From Oxalobacteraceae bacterium (GTDB lineage Bacteria > Pseudomonadota > Gammaproteobacteria > Burkholderiales > Burkholderiaceae_D), in NCBI GenBank assembly GCA_003537575.1, contig DPRS01000047.1, positions 60,037 through 124,036 on the forward strand: a DNA stretch of 64,000 nucleotides, in the 5' to 3' direction. Every line of letters starts with the position of its first letter. Position 1 is the first letter of the stretch. Both the position numbers and the translations under genes were made by a program. Positions 34,738 to 46,939 of the stretch are shown here, in pieces. A model generated the notes under the pieces. The model was not told the DNA's origin and searched no databases. It saw nothing but the letters and a program-made list of their open reading frames with translations.

Positions 34738-34938
34738 GCAAATACTCCCGAAAGCGTGCATGGCCATTTCCGGCCAGATGTGGCAGCTGACAGGGCCGCT
34801 GACAGAGCAGCTGACAGGCGCGGCCTTCAGTATAAAAATCCAGTATAAAGAAGAAAGCGCCGGCACCAAGCCTGACTGCTTTTGTCCAAGCAGCCGGGAA
34901 GTCCGGCAGCTGCATGGCAAGAAGCAACAGACATCAGC

Positions 34939-36267
34939 ATGAATGCACGCATTCTTTCTTCAGTCAGCATGGCAATCCTGTTGCTCGGTTCTGCTTGCCT
35001 TGCGCCGGCAAGCCCACCAGCCGGCGTTCGCTGGCTGGGCGAGATGGAAATTGCCTCAGGCCGCGGCGAAAAGGGGCCGTGGCAGCAGAACGATTCGCGC
35101 TACGACTATGTCGATGATCCGAGTGTGGCGATCCATGCTTCCGGCGATATCGACGTGGCCTGGGTCGCGCAGAAGACCAAGGATGTGTTCTTTCAAACTA
35201 TTTCCGCGGATGGCGCGAGGCAAGGTGAGCCCGTCAACGTTTCGCGCAACCCGGCGACTTTTTCCTGGCTGCCGCGACTGGTGATCTCGCCCAAAAATCC
35301 GAAAAAGATCTATATTCTCTGGCAGGAAATCATCTTCTCCGGCGGCTCGCATGGCGGCGATATTCTCTTCGCCTATTCGGAAGATGGCGGCGCGACGTTT
35401 TCCGCGCCACGCAACCTGTCGTCCTCGATGGGCGGCGACGGCAAGGGGCGGCTGACCCGCGACATCTGGTCGAATGGCAGCCTTGATCTGGCGCTTGATA
35501 ACAAGGGCGCGCTGTACGCCGCCTGGACCGAGTACGAGGGCATGCTGTGGCTGGCGCGCTCGTCCGATGGCGGCAAGAGTTTTTCACTCCCGCGCAGGAT
35601 CGCCGGCGACAAGCGGCTGCCTGCGCGCGCGCCGTCGCTGGCCACCGGCCCCGGGAACACCATTTACCTTGCCTGGACCGTCGGCGAAGACCCGGCCGCC
35701 GCCATCCGCGTGGCCAGGTCGGACGATGGCGGCGATACCTTCGGCAAGCCGCAACTGGTAGGCGCCGGGCAGGGCCATGCGGATGCGCCGAAGCTGGCGC
35801 TGGATGCCGGCGGCGTGCTGCACCTGGCCTATGCGCAAAGCACCGGCGGGCCGCTCGGCCGCTATCTTGTCCGCCATGCGCGTTCGCTTGACGGCGGTAA
35901 AAGCTTTGAGGCGCCGCGGACGATTTCGACGCCATCGCCAGATGTGCCGACTGGCGCCGCTTACCCAGCCCTGACGAGCGATGCGCAAGGCCGCCTTCTC
36001 ATGCTCTGGGAAGCGTATCCAGATCCGGCATCGGCGCCGCGCGGCCTGGCATTCGCCGTTTCTGCCGATGGCGGCAAGACGTTCACGCAGCCGGCCATGG
36101 TGCCCGGCAGCCGCGATCCCGCAGGCGGCGTCAATGGCAGCCAGCAGGGCATGCTGATGAAAAAGCTGGCAATGAATGGCAACGGCGCCATCGCCGTGGT
36201 CAACAGCAGCCTGGAGCCGGAGGAGCGCAGCCGGATATGGCTGATGCGCGGAACGTGGCCGCGTTAG
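34939..36267 (+). CDS. Secreted Asp-box (sialidase-like fold) protein
   Basis: This 442-residue protein has a signal peptide (ILSSVSMAILLLGSACLA) and five Asp-box motifs of the form S-x-D-G-G-x-x-F (SEDGGATF, SSDGGKSF, SDDGGDTF, SLDGGKSF, SADGGKTF), pointing to a six-bladed propeller. Catalytic arginine-triad residues of sialidases cannot be confirmed, so it may be a binding or other glycoside-related protein. The ATG at 34939 is preferred over 34882 because it starts the signal peptide. Confidence 0.75.
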   Translation: MNARILSSVSMAILLLGSACLAPASPPAGVRWLGEMEIASGRGEKGPWQQNDSRYDYVDDPSVAIHASGDIDVAWVAQKTKDVFFQTISADGARQGEPVNVSRNPATFSWLPRLVISPKNPKKIYILWQEIIFSGGSHGGDILFAYSEDGGATFSAPRNLSSSMGGDGKGRLTRDIWSNGSLDLALDNKGALYAAWTEYEGMLWLARSSDGGKSFSLPRRIAGDKRLPARAPSLATGPGNTIYLAWTVGEDPAAAIRVARSDDGGDTFGKPQLVGAGQGHADAPKLALDAGGVLHLAYAQSTGGPLGRYLVRHARSLDGGKSFEAPRTISTPSPDVPTGAAYPALTSDAQGRLLMLWEAYPDPASAPRGLAFAVSADGGKTFTQPAMVPGSRDPAGGVNGSQQGMLMKKLAMNGNGAIAVVNSSLEPEERSRIWLMRGTWPR

Positions 36268-36376
36268 CTGGTCTGATGAAAAATATCTGTCAAGCCAGCA
36301 GGCAGGCAAGCCGGTACAATCACTGATGTTTTCTTCAACCAGTGTTGGCCCTGCAGAGATGCCCGCCCAGACCCGT

Positions 36377-37165
36377 ATGAAAATCCAGTTCGCCTCCGAC
36401 CTGCATTACGAATTCCTCGAAAAGCAGTTCCCCGATTACCGCATCATCGAGCCGGCCGGCGCCGACGTGCTCGTGATCGCCGGCGACATCCATCGCGGCG
36501 CCATGGCGATCGAGACCTTCGCCGACTGGCCTGTGCCGGTGGTGTATGTGCACGGCAATCACGAGATGTACCGCCTGCAGTACGAAACCATACTGGCCGA
36601 ACTCCAGGCAAAGGCGCAGGGTAGCAATGTGCATTTTCTGGAACAGGGCGAACTGATGCTGGATGGCGTGCGCTTTCTCGGCACCTGCCTGTGGACCGAT
36701 TACCGGCTTGCGCCGTTTGAAGAAGCAGCGGCGATGCAGGCCGCTGAAGGGATGCTGCCCGACCACAAAGTGATCCGCTATGGCGAAGGCATATTTTCCG
36801 CCAAGGACGCGCAAGGCATCCACGTGCAATCGCGCGCCTGGCTGGAAGCAAAGCTGGACGAAGAATTCGCCGGCCCGACCGTGGTGGTAACTCACCACGG
36901 CCCGCACCCGAGTTCAGTGCATGAGCGTTTTGCTGGCTCCATCATCAACACCGCCTTCGTCAGCGACCTGACACCGCTGTTCGGTCGCGCCGACCTGTGG
37001 ATCCACGGCCATGTGCACGACAGTTTCGATTATGAGATCAATGGCACTCGCGTGGTCACCAACCCGCGCGGCTATGCCACCAACCGGCTGGCGGCAGCTT
37101 CGCCGGAAGAGTTGGTCTGGGAAAATCCAGCGTTTGATGCCAGATGCGTGATTGCGCTGAGCTAG
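36377..37165 (+). CDS. Calcineurin-like metallophosphoesterase
   Basis: A 262-residue protein with all metal-site motifs in order: FASDLH near the start, GDIHRG, GNHEMYR, THHGPHP and GHVHDSFDYEINGT. Such enzymes hydrolyse phosphoesters or phosphoanhydrides with two metal ions. The ATG at 36377 starts the conserved MKIQFASDLH; ATGs at 36326 and 36359 are in frame and none has a good ribosome-binding site, so the start is uncertain. The substrate is unknown. Confidence 0.85.
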   Translation: MKIQFASDLHYEFLEKQFPDYRIIEPAGADVLVIAGDIHRGAMAIETFADWPVPVVYVHGNHEMYRLQYETILAELQAKAQGSNVHFLEQGELMLDGVRFLGTCLWTDYRLAPFEEAAAMQAAEGMLPDHKVIRYGEGIFSAKDAQGIHVQSRAWLEAKLDEEFAGPTVVVTHHGPHPSSVHERFAGSIINTAFVSDLTPLFGRADLWIHGHVHDSFDYEINGTRVVTNPRGYATNRLAAASPEELVWENPAFDARCVIALS

Positions 37166-37347
37166 CGCCACCATGCTTGCAGCGCACTGCAAGATATCAC
37201 GGGGTTCCCATAAAAGTGCATGGATAGAATGATTTTGGTGCGCATTGCGCGCGCCTTATCATCTTCATGTGCTTTTTCCCCAGTGCCGTGTGGCCGTGCC
37301 ACGAAAAGGCTGGCATATCAATTGCTAATAGGAAAATTCCTTTAGTA

Positions 37348-38652
37348 ATGAAAGTGCCATCAATGAAATTCCATCTTCATCCCCTTCTTGCTGCTCTTAC
37401 CCTTGCCTTTGGCATATCCGCACCTGCCTTTGCCGCGGATGGGCATATGCATAAAAAACCCGTCAAGACCCCGGCAGCCGATGTTGCCTTTCCATTGCAA
37501 CCCCTTGCAGAGCAACCTGGAGAAATTGCCGTGCCGGGCGCAAAGGATAAGGTGTTTTATGTGCCCTCGACCGTGGACACCATCATGTGGGGCTATTTGC
37601 CGAATGCCGCTGACAAGCCTGTGCTGACCGTGCCATCCGGTGCTACTGTCGTGTTTGATACGCTTTCCCATGAAGGATTGATTGAAGACCAGGGACGCAA
37701 CCCGGTGCAGTACTTCACCAGCCAGGGTGTGCCTGCCAACATGATCCTGAAGGATGCAGTCGCCATCACGCAGTCGCGCGTGCCGCATGATTATGCCAAG
37801 GACGGTCCGCACATTGTCACCGGCCCTGTTGCCATTGAAGGCGCTGAGCCGGGCGACGTGCTGAAGGTCGAAGTGCTTTCGATTGTCCCGCGGGTTCCCT
37901 ATGGCGTCGTCTCCAATCGTCATGGCAAGGGCGCGTTGCCGGGTGAATTTCCCGAGACGCCCAAGCCTGACGCCGACGCAAGCGCTGCGCAGCCGGAAAA
38001 GTTCCACAACGTTTCAGTGTTCACACCGATCCGTAAATCCCGGGATGGCTATTGGGAAGGCGTGATGAAGACCAGGGGTGGCAAGGAAGTGGCCTTCCCG
38101 ACCGCGCCATTCATGGGCATCATGGGGGTGGCAGCAGCCACCACAGAACCAGTGCATTCCGTGCCACCCGGATTCTATGGCGGCAATATGGACATCAATG
38201 ACCTGGGGGTTGGCAGCACGGTTTATTTGCCTGTGTTCGTCAAGGGCGCCAACTTCTATACCGGCGACCCGCATATGGTGCAGGGCGATGGAGAGGTGGC
38301 GCTGACTGCGCTGGAACACTCGCTGCGTCCCACTTTCCGTCTGACCCTGCTGAAGAAGGGCGACAAGCGCATTCCATCCGCTTCCGGTTCGCTGCAGCGT
38401 CCGTTTGGCGAAACCCGTGAGCACTGGATTGCCATCGGCCTGAATACCGACCTTGACGAGGCAATGAAGGATGCCGTGCGCGAATCGATCCGCTTCCTGA
38501 CTGAAAAGCTCGACATGGACCGCGCCATTGCTTATGCCTATCTGTCTGCTGCAACCGATTATCAGGTTTCGCAGGTGGTCGACAAGACTAAAGGAATCCA
38601 CGCAATGATCCGCAAGTCGGATTTCAAGAACGTAAGCGCTGCAAGCAAATAA
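37348..38652 (+). CDS. Secreted acetamidase/formamidase family protein
   Basis: This 434-residue protein belongs to the FmdA/AmdA amidase family. Markers are the HYV-like VDTIMWGY region near residue 85, TGPVAIEGAEPGDVLKVEVL and the PPGFYGGNMD block near the middle. An N-terminal signal peptide (LHPLLAALTLAFGISAPAFAAD) makes it periplasmic or secreted, which is unusual for a simple cytoplasmic formamidase. An alternative ATG at 37363 gives the same signal. A terminator follows. Confidence 0.8.
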   Translation: MKVPSMKFHLHPLLAALTLAFGISAPAFAADGHMHKKPVKTPAADVAFPLQPLAEQPGEIAVPGAKDKVFYVPSTVDTIMWGYLPNAADKPVLTVPSGATVVFDTLSHEGLIEDQGRNPVQYFTSQGVPANMILKDAVAITQSRVPHDYAKDGPHIVTGPVAIEGAEPGDVLKVEVLSIVPRVPYGVVSNRHGKGALPGEFPETPKPDADASAAQPEKFHNVSVFTPIRKSRDGYWEGVMKTRGGKEVAFPTAPFMGIMGVAAATTEPVHSVPPGFYGGNMDINDLGVGSTVYLPVFVKGANFYTGDPHMVQGDGEVALTALEHSLRPTFRLTLLKKGDKRIPSASGSLQRPFGETREHWIAIGLNTDLDEAMKDAVRESIRFLTEKLDMDRAIAYAYLSAATDYQVSQVVDKTKGIHAMIRKSDFKNVSAASK

Positions 38653-38697
38653 GCCTGCATCCAGCCCGAATCGCCGCCCGCCTATCAGGTAGCATCA

Positions 38698-38733
38698 GCA
38701 CATTCCCCCGGTTGCAGGGAATGTGCTTTTTTA
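38698..38733 (+). terminator. Intrinsic terminator after the amidase gene
   Basis: GCACATTCCC pairs perfectly with GGGAATGTGC around a nine-base loop and is followed by six T. Confidence 0.88.
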
Positions 38734-38812
38734 TTGGCAGCGGTGCGACGGCAGTGGCTGCCGGTTTTGTCCATCTCGCGAGCGGTGCGCCGGTCCAATC
38801 AGCATTCGCCTG

Positions 38813-39289
38813 TCACAGGAAGCGGTCGAGAATCCTGCGGCTGTGCTTGTCCAGTGCCAGCAGGTCGCGCACCAAAAACTGGATGCCATGGCTGTCGGTG
38901 ATCAAGAGCGTATTGCTGCCGAGGCGGCGGATATCTTCCTCGCCGCGCAGGACGAAGCTGGTTTGTCCGCGATCGGTGAATACGCTCCAGGTGCAGGGCG
39001 TGGCGAAGCTGGTGACGGATTCGATGCGGGAAATCTCCGGCATGAATTCGCGCCCGGCCAGCTCTTCCTCGATCAGGCTGCGCGCTCCTTCGGACAGGTC
39101 GGCCAGGCGGTCGATCCATGCCACTTCGGCGCCATCGACGTTGACCATCGCAATGCCGTCATCCGGCGCCTGGATCGGGAAGGCCCGCACCGGCACCACG
39201 CCTTCATGGGCGACGCCATCCTCGCGCTTCAGCACCAGCCGGCCGAACGGGTTGCGGGTCAGTTCAAATCGGGTCGTTGTCATGTTCAT
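38813..39289 (-). CDS. DUF1854 protein of the cyanophycin locus
   Basis: This 158-residue protein of the DUF1854 family opens with FELTRNPFGRLVL and contains FPIQAPDDGIAMVNVDGAEVAWIDRL. In my recollection DUF1854 genes of this kind accompany cyanophycin synthetase and an ABC exporter in betaproteobacteria. Here its start overlaps the stop of the ABC gene by four bases, so the two are coupled. No enzymatic motif is visible; its role in cyanophycin handling is inferred from location. Confidence 0.8.
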   Translation of the reverse strand: MNMTTTRFELTRNPFGRLVLKREDGVAHEGVVPVRAFPIQAPDDGIAMVNVDGAEVAWIDRLADLSEGARSLIEEELAGREFMPEISRIESVTSFATPCTWSVFTDRGQTSFVLRGEEDIRRLGSNTLLITDSHGIQFLVRDLLALDKHSRRILDRFL

Positions 39290-41550
39290 TCCCCCTGCAA
39301 CGCCATTTCGGCGGCATTGCGCGCCTGCGCCTGGTACAGGCGAAAGTACGCGCCTTCCTGCGCCATCAAATCCTCATGGCGGCCCTCTTCGACCACCTGG
39401 CCGCGGTCCAGCACCACCAGGCGGTCGGCGCGCTGCAAGGTCGAGAGCCGGTGCGCGATGGCGATCGTGGTGCGGCCCTGCACCAGGTTGTCGAGCGCCT
39501 TCTGGATTTCCTTTTCAGTTTCCGAATCCACCGAGGAGGTCGCCTCGTCCAGGATCAGGATGCGCGGGTTGATCAGCAGCGCCCGCGCAATCGAGATGCG
39601 CTGGCGCTCGCCGCCGGAGAGTCCCTGGCCACGCTCGCCCACCATCGAGTCGTAACCCTGCGGCAGGCGCAGGATGAATTCGTGCGCGTGCGCCGCCCTT
39701 GCCGCCGCCATGATCTCGGCGCGGGTGGCGTCCGGCTTGCCATAGGCGATGTTCTCGGCAATCGTGCCGAAGAACAGGAAGGGTTCCTGCAGCACCAGGC
39801 CGATGTTGCGGCGGTAATCGGCCAGGCCATAGGAGCGGATATCCACGCCGTCAACCTTGATCGCGCCTTCGGCCACATCATAAAAACGGCAGATCAGGTT
39901 GACCAGGGTGCTCTTGCCCGAGCCGCTGTGGCCGACCAGGCCGACCATTTCGCCCGGCTTGATGGAGAGGTTGATGCCGCGGTTGACCGCGCGGTTGCCG
40001 TAGCGGAAACCGACATCGACGATATCGATGCCGCCCTGCACTTCCTTCAAGGGCACCGGGTTGGCCGGTTCCGGCACGCTGGAAACGTGGTCGAGAATAT
40101 CGAAGATCCGCTTGGCGGCCGAAGCCGATTTTTGCGTCACCGAGACGATGCGGCTCATCGAATCCAGGCGGCCGTAGAAGCGGCTGATGTAGGCGATGAA
40201 GGCGGTCAGCACGCCTACCGTGATGTCGCCCTTGGAGACCTGCCAGATGCCGAAGCCCCATACCACCAGCAAGCCCAGTTCGGTCAGGAACGACACGGTG
40301 GGCGAAAACAGCGACCAGGTCTTGTTCAGGCGGTCGTTGACGGCAAGGTTATGCTTGTTGGCTTCGCGGAAGCGGTTGGCTTCGCGCTGTTCCTGGGCGA
40401 AGGCTTTCACCACCCGTACGCCGGGGATGGTGTCGGCCAGCACGTTGGTCACTTCGCCCCAGACGCGGTCGATCTTTTCGAAGCCGGTGCGCAGCTTGTC
40501 GCGCACCACGTGGATCATCCAGGCGATGATCGGCAACGGCAGCAGGGTCACCAGCGCCAGCCACGGGTTGATCGAGAACAGGATCACCGACGTCATGGTC
40601 AGCATCAGCACATCGGTGGCGAAATCCAGCAGGTGCAGCGAGAGGAACACGCAGATGCGGTCGCTTTCGCTGCCGATGCGCGAGATCAGGTCGCCGGTGC
40701 GTTTTCCCCCGAAGTATTCCAGCGACATCTTCAGCAGATGCTCGTAAGTGGTGGTGCGCAGGTCGGCGCCGATGCGCTCGGACACCAGCGCCAGGATATA
40801 GGTCTTGGCCCAGGACAGGCCCCAGGCCAGCACCGCCGCGCCGAACAGTCCAGCCAGGTACAACGCCACCAGCTGCGGATCGATCTGCTTGCCGTTCTGA
40901 TACGGGATCAGCACGTTATCCATCAGCGGCATGGTGAGGTAAGGCGGCACCATCGATGCGGCCGTGCCCAAGAGCGTCAGGATGAAGCCGAGCAGCAGCT
41001 GTCCCTTGTAGGGATGGGCGAAGCGCCACAGGCGCAACAGCGTCCAGGTCGAGGGCGGCGTATGGATGACGCGCGTGCACACCGGGCAGACATCCTGGTC
41101 CGGTTCCAGCGGCGCCTTGCAGCTCGGGCAGACATTGCCGTCCGGTTCGCTCACCGGCTCGCCGGAGACGTGGCTGGCCTGCAGCAGGTCGAACTGGTCG
41201 ACCAAGCGGATCGCCTGCAAATTTTGCCCCAGGGTGAAGCGCCAGGACGCCCGCAAGCCCGCTGGATCGACCAGTTCCAGGTGGCCGACGCCGGCATGGT
41301 CATGATGGCGCAATGCCAGCCCGTCCTGGAACGGCCAGCTGCTCCAGCCGGATTCGCCGGGTGCCTGGGTAAGCAGACGGCGCTCGGTCAGGGCCAGCAA
41401 GCCTTTTTTGAAGTGCAGGCGCTGGTCAAGGTCAACCTGAACCCAGGCAACAACGTTTTCTCCTGGAGCGAGCTGCGTCGCCAGTCGGGTTTGCCATTCG
41501 GCTGGAAGATCGTTGCGGGAAAGGTCGTTTGCGGGAGATGGGCTTGTCAT
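39286..41550 (-). CDS. ABC exporter of the cyanophycin locus with N-terminal extension
   Basis: This 754-residue half-transporter has an unusual front part. Residues 1-130 look like a small PH-like beta domain (LHFKKGLLALTERRLLTQ). A zinc-ribbon pair follows, CPSC and CPVC (about residues 140-160). Next come six membrane helices of the type I exporter fold (about 180-470) and the ATPase domain with Walker A GHSGSGKST, signature LSGGERQR and Walker B ILILDEATS. It is coupled to the DUF1854 gene and divergent from the synthetase genes. A role in moving cyanophycin-related peptides is inference. Confidence 0.85.
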   Translation of the reverse strand: MTSPSPANDLSRNDLPAEWQTRLATQLAPGENVVAWVQVDLDQRLHFKKGLLALTERRLLTQAPGESGWSSWPFQDGLALRHHDHAGVGHLELVDPAGLRASWRFTLGQNLQAIRLVDQFDLLQASHVSGEPVSEPDGNVCPSCKAPLEPDQDVCPVCTRVIHTPPSTWTLLRLWRFAHPYKGQLLLGFILTLLGTAASMVPPYLTMPLMDNVLIPYQNGKQIDPQLVALYLAGLFGAAVLAWGLSWAKTYILALVSERIGADLRTTTYEHLLKMSLEYFGGKRTGDLISRIGSESDRICVFLSLHLLDFATDVLMLTMTSVILFSINPWLALVTLLPLPIIAWMIHVVRDKLRTGFEKIDRVWGEVTNVLADTIPGVRVVKAFAQEQREANRFREANKHNLAVNDRLNKTWSLFSPTVSFLTELGLLVVWGFGIWQVSKGDITVGVLTAFIAYISRFYGRLDSMSRIVSVTQKSASAAKRIFDILDHVSSVPEPANPVPLKEVQGGIDIVDVGFRYGNRAVNRGINLSIKPGEMVGLVGHSGSGKSTLVNLICRFYDVAEGAIKVDGVDIRSYGLADYRRNIGLVLQEPFLFFGTIAENIAYGKPDATRAEIMAAARAAHAHEFILRLPQGYDSMVGERGQGLSGGERQRISIARALLINPRILILDEATSSVDSETEKEIQKALDNLVQGRTTIAIAHRLSTLQRADRLVVLDRGQVVEEGRHEDLMAQEGAYFRLYQAQARNAAEMALQGE

Positions 41551-41590
41551 TCTGGTATTGCTTGCGTAGGTGCCGGCTGTGATAGGGGCG

Positions 41591-41630
41591 AGTAAGTGCG
41601 AGTAAGAGCAAGTAAGCGCGATGAAGAACG
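41591..41630. repeat. Imperfect 10-bp tandem repeat
   Basis: Four units of the form AGTAAGNGCG occur in a row: AGTAAGTGCG, AGTAAGAGCA, AGTAAGCGCG, ATGAAGAACG. They lie in the 293-base region between the divergent ABC and synthetase genes, nearer the ABC start. The rest of that region is AT-rich leader with no supported gene. Confidence 0.5.
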
Positions 41631-41843
41631 ATTAATGGTGAAAATGAGACAGAGAACGGGCCGGCAAAAGTCCGGTCAGCACTATAAACGCATCAGTCGG
41701 CAACTGGTTGAACCGGAAGGCATTTTTTTCTGGAAAGCGAGCAACATGAAATTTTGTCAATGCTCGTCTTTTGTTTCCCTTTAGTCATCAATCAAGAAAA
41801 ATCCAAAAATTTTTTGCTTGTAGCTTAAGCGAAACTTAGGGAA

Positions 41844-44057
41844 ATGGCTAATAATGCGAAGCCAGCGCTGCCTGCTAACAAGTATCAAGACATGAGCAAA
41901 CAAGACATCCAATTCCTGCGCGTGACTCACCTGCGCGGACCGAATATCTGGACTTACCGTCCGGTGATTGAAGCCTGGGTCGATATCGGCGCCCTGGAAG
42001 ATTCCCCCTCCAATACCATTCCCGGCCTGTACGAGCGGCTGACGGCGTGGCTGCCGGGCCTGATCGAGCATCGCTGCGGCGTCGGCACGCGCGGCGGCTT
42101 CCTCGAGCGCCTGCGCGACGGCACCTGGGCTGGCCATATCCTCGAGCACGTCACGCTGGAATTGCAGACCATGGCCGGCATGAAGACCGGCTTCGGCAAG
42201 GCGCGCGAAACCGGCGTGCGCGGCGTCTACAAGGTGGTGTTCCGCACCCGCCAGGAGGAAGTCGGCCGCGCCGCCCTCGCCGCCGCGCGTGAACTGCTGC
42301 TGGCCGCCATTAACGACACGTCGTACGACGTCGGCGCCGCCGTTGCCGAGCTGGCCGACATGGTCGATTCGCTGTGCCTGGGGCCCAGCACCTCGCATAT
42401 CGTCGAAGCCGCCACCGCGCGCAACATTCCCTCGATCCGCCTGACCGACGGCAACCTGGTGCAGCTTGGCTACGGCAGCGCCCAGCGCCGCATCTGGACC
42501 GCCGAGACCGATTGCACCGGTGCTATCGCCGAAGGCATCGCCAGCGACAAGGACATGACCAAGTCGCTGCTGCAATCCTGCGGCGTGCCGGTGCCGCAAG
42601 GCGTCATCGTCGACAACGCCGAAGCCGCCTGGGAAGAGGCTCAGGATATCGGCTTACCGGTGGTGCTGAAGCCGCAGGACGGCAACCACGGCCGCGGCGT
42701 TTCGCTCGACCTGAAGACCCGCGAGGAAGTCCTGGGCGCGTTCGAGCTGGCGGCGAAAGAAGGCGACGGCAACGTCATCGTCGAGCAATTCATCACCGGT
42801 AACGAGCATCGCCTGCTGGTGGTCGGCAATCGCGTGGTGGCCGTCGCCCGCGGCGAAACCGCTTCGGTTATCGGCGATGGCGTCCAGACTGTCACGCAAC
42901 TGGTGGATAGCCAGTTGAACACCGATCCGCGCCGCGGCGATAGCGAGGAATTTCCCTTAAGCCTGATCAAGCCGTCGGAGTGGGGCGAGATCCTGCTGGA
43001 ATTGCAGCGCCAGGGCCTGACGCCGGATTCCGTGCCGGCCGCCGGGCAAAAGGTGCTGATCCAGCGTAACGGCAACGTCGCCTTCGACGTCACCGATGAA
43101 GTCCACCCCGAAGTCGCGGCGCGCGCCACCCTGGCCGCGCGCGTGGTCGGACTGGATATCGCCGGCATCGACCTGGTCGCCGAAGACATCGGCCGCCCGC
43201 TGGAAGCGCAGCGCGGCGCCATCATCGAAGTCAACGCCAGCCCGGGCCTGCTGGCCCACATCAAGCCGGCCAGCGGCAAGCCGCGCGAAGTCGGCGCCGC
43301 CATCGTCGAGCACCTGTTCGGCGCCGACCTGGATGGCCGCATGCCGGTCATCGGCATCGCCGGCAGCCGCGACACGGCGCTGATCGGCCGCCTGGCGGCC
43401 TGGATGATGTATGCCGGCGGCCGCCATGTCGGCTTCGCCAGCGGCACCGACGTCTACATCAACGGCCGCAAGATCCAGCGCGGCGTTTGCTCCAGCTTCG
43501 AAGCCGGCCAACGCCTCTTGATCAATCGCGCCATGGAAACCGCCGTGTTCGACAACGACGCCCGCATGATCCTCGCCGAAGGCCTGCCCTACGACAAGTG
43601 CCAGGTCGGCGTGGTCACCGATGTCACGGTCACGCCGGATCTGGCCGAGTTCTATGTCACCGAGCCGCAGCAGGCGTATGCGGTCATGCGCACCCAGGTT
43701 GACGTGGTGCTGCCGTCCGGCGTGGCGGTGCTGAACGCGGCCGACCCGCTGGTAGCCGAGATGGCCGACCTGTGCGACGGCAGCGTGCTGTTCTACGCCT
43801 CGGATGAAGATACCGCGGCGCTGGCCGCGCATCGCCAGGATGGCGGGCGCGCAGTGTTCCTGCGTCACGATGCGGTGGTGCTGGCGCAAGGCGAAAACGA
43901 GCTGGCGCAACTGCCGCTGCCGCCGTTCGCGGCTGGCGCCGCGCCGGAAACCGTGGCGGCTGCGGTGGCGACCGCCTGGGCCGCCGGCGTCGAGCCGCAA
44001 CTGCTCAGCGCGGGCTTGCGCACCTTCGCTTTCCAGTCCGGCAAATCCGCTTATTGA
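41844..44057 (+). CDS. Cyanophycin synthetase-like protein with degenerate Mur-ligase part (CphA')
   Basis: The protein has 737 residues. The N-terminal domain (1-170) keeps an HxxEH motif (His98-Ile-Leu-Glu101-His102), the type of site reported to cut primers in some CphA enzymes. The ATP-grasp domain (about 225-480) is complete in outline, with VVLKPQDGNHGRGVSLD and EVNASPGLL. The Mur-ligase-like part is abnormal: the P-loop position near residue 503 reads GIAGSRDTAL instead of GTNGKTT, the ETARGG motif is replaced by DNDARM, and the terminal 110-120 residues are missing. It is 43 bases upstream of the full-length cphA. An internal ATG at 41892 (MSKQDIQFLR) is an alternative start. Confidence 0.88.
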   Translation: MANNAKPALPANKYQDMSKQDIQFLRVTHLRGPNIWTYRPVIEAWVDIGALEDSPSNTIPGLYERLTAWLPGLIEHRCGVGTRGGFLERLRDGTWAGHILEHVTLELQTMAGMKTGFGKARETGVRGVYKVVFRTRQEEVGRAALAAARELLLAAINDTSYDVGAAVAELADMVDSLCLGPSTSHIVEAATARNIPSIRLTDGNLVQLGYGSAQRRIWTAETDCTGAIAEGIASDKDMTKSLLQSCGVPVPQGVIVDNAEAAWEEAQDIGLPVVLKPQDGNHGRGVSLDLKTREEVLGAFELAAKEGDGNVIVEQFITGNEHRLLVVGNRVVAVARGETASVIGDGVQTVTQLVDSQLNTDPRRGDSEEFPLSLIKPSEWGEILLELQRQGLTPDSVPAAGQKVLIQRNGNVAFDVTDEVHPEVAARATLAARVVGLDIAGIDLVAEDIGRPLEAQRGAIIEVNASPGLLAHIKPASGKPREVGAAIVEHLFGADLDGRMPVIGIAGSRDTALIGRLAAWMMYAGGRHVGFASGTDVYINGRKIQRGVCSSFEAGQRLLINRAMETAVFDNDARMILAEGLPYDKCQVGVVTDVTVTPDLAEFYVTEPQQAYAVMRTQVDVVLPSGVAVLNAADPLVAEMADLCDGSVLFYASDEDTAALAAHRQDGGRAVFLRHDAVVLAQGENELAQLPLPPFAAGAAPETVAAAVATAWAAGVEPQLLSAGLRTFAFQSGKSAY

Positions 44058-44099
44058 GGCGATCGCCGACCATCGAGACACAACAGGACCTAGCCCAAC

Positions 44100-46673
<2,574 letters not shown>

Positions 46674-46939
46674 GCCGTACCTGGCAGCAACTTGTCACTC
46701 CAGCCATCCGGACGCGCCGGCCCCCAGGCCGGCGCACGCCATCCCTGCGGCATCACGCCGGCCCGTGCATGCGTTTCTGCGTCGCAAGGATGCAGTGGCG
46801 CAACAGAAATGTTAATAATCTTTACTCGCCCCTCCATGGGCAAAATGATGCTGCTAATATGAGTCGCCATGGTTTAGCAAAAATCATCGATCAATAAGGT
46901 ACGCCATGCGCTGCCTGCCTGCTCGCAAACCTGAGGCTC

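Noticed and set aside
39277..41595. 772-codon open frame on the plus strand across the ABC exporter
   Set aside because: Antisense shadow; the product is a His/Gln/Arg-rich low-complexity sequence, while the minus strand has all ABC motifs.
41596..41784. 62-codon frame in the ABC/cphA intergenic region
   Set aside because: It starts inside the 10-bp tandem repeat, has no ribosome-binding site and its product is low-complexity.
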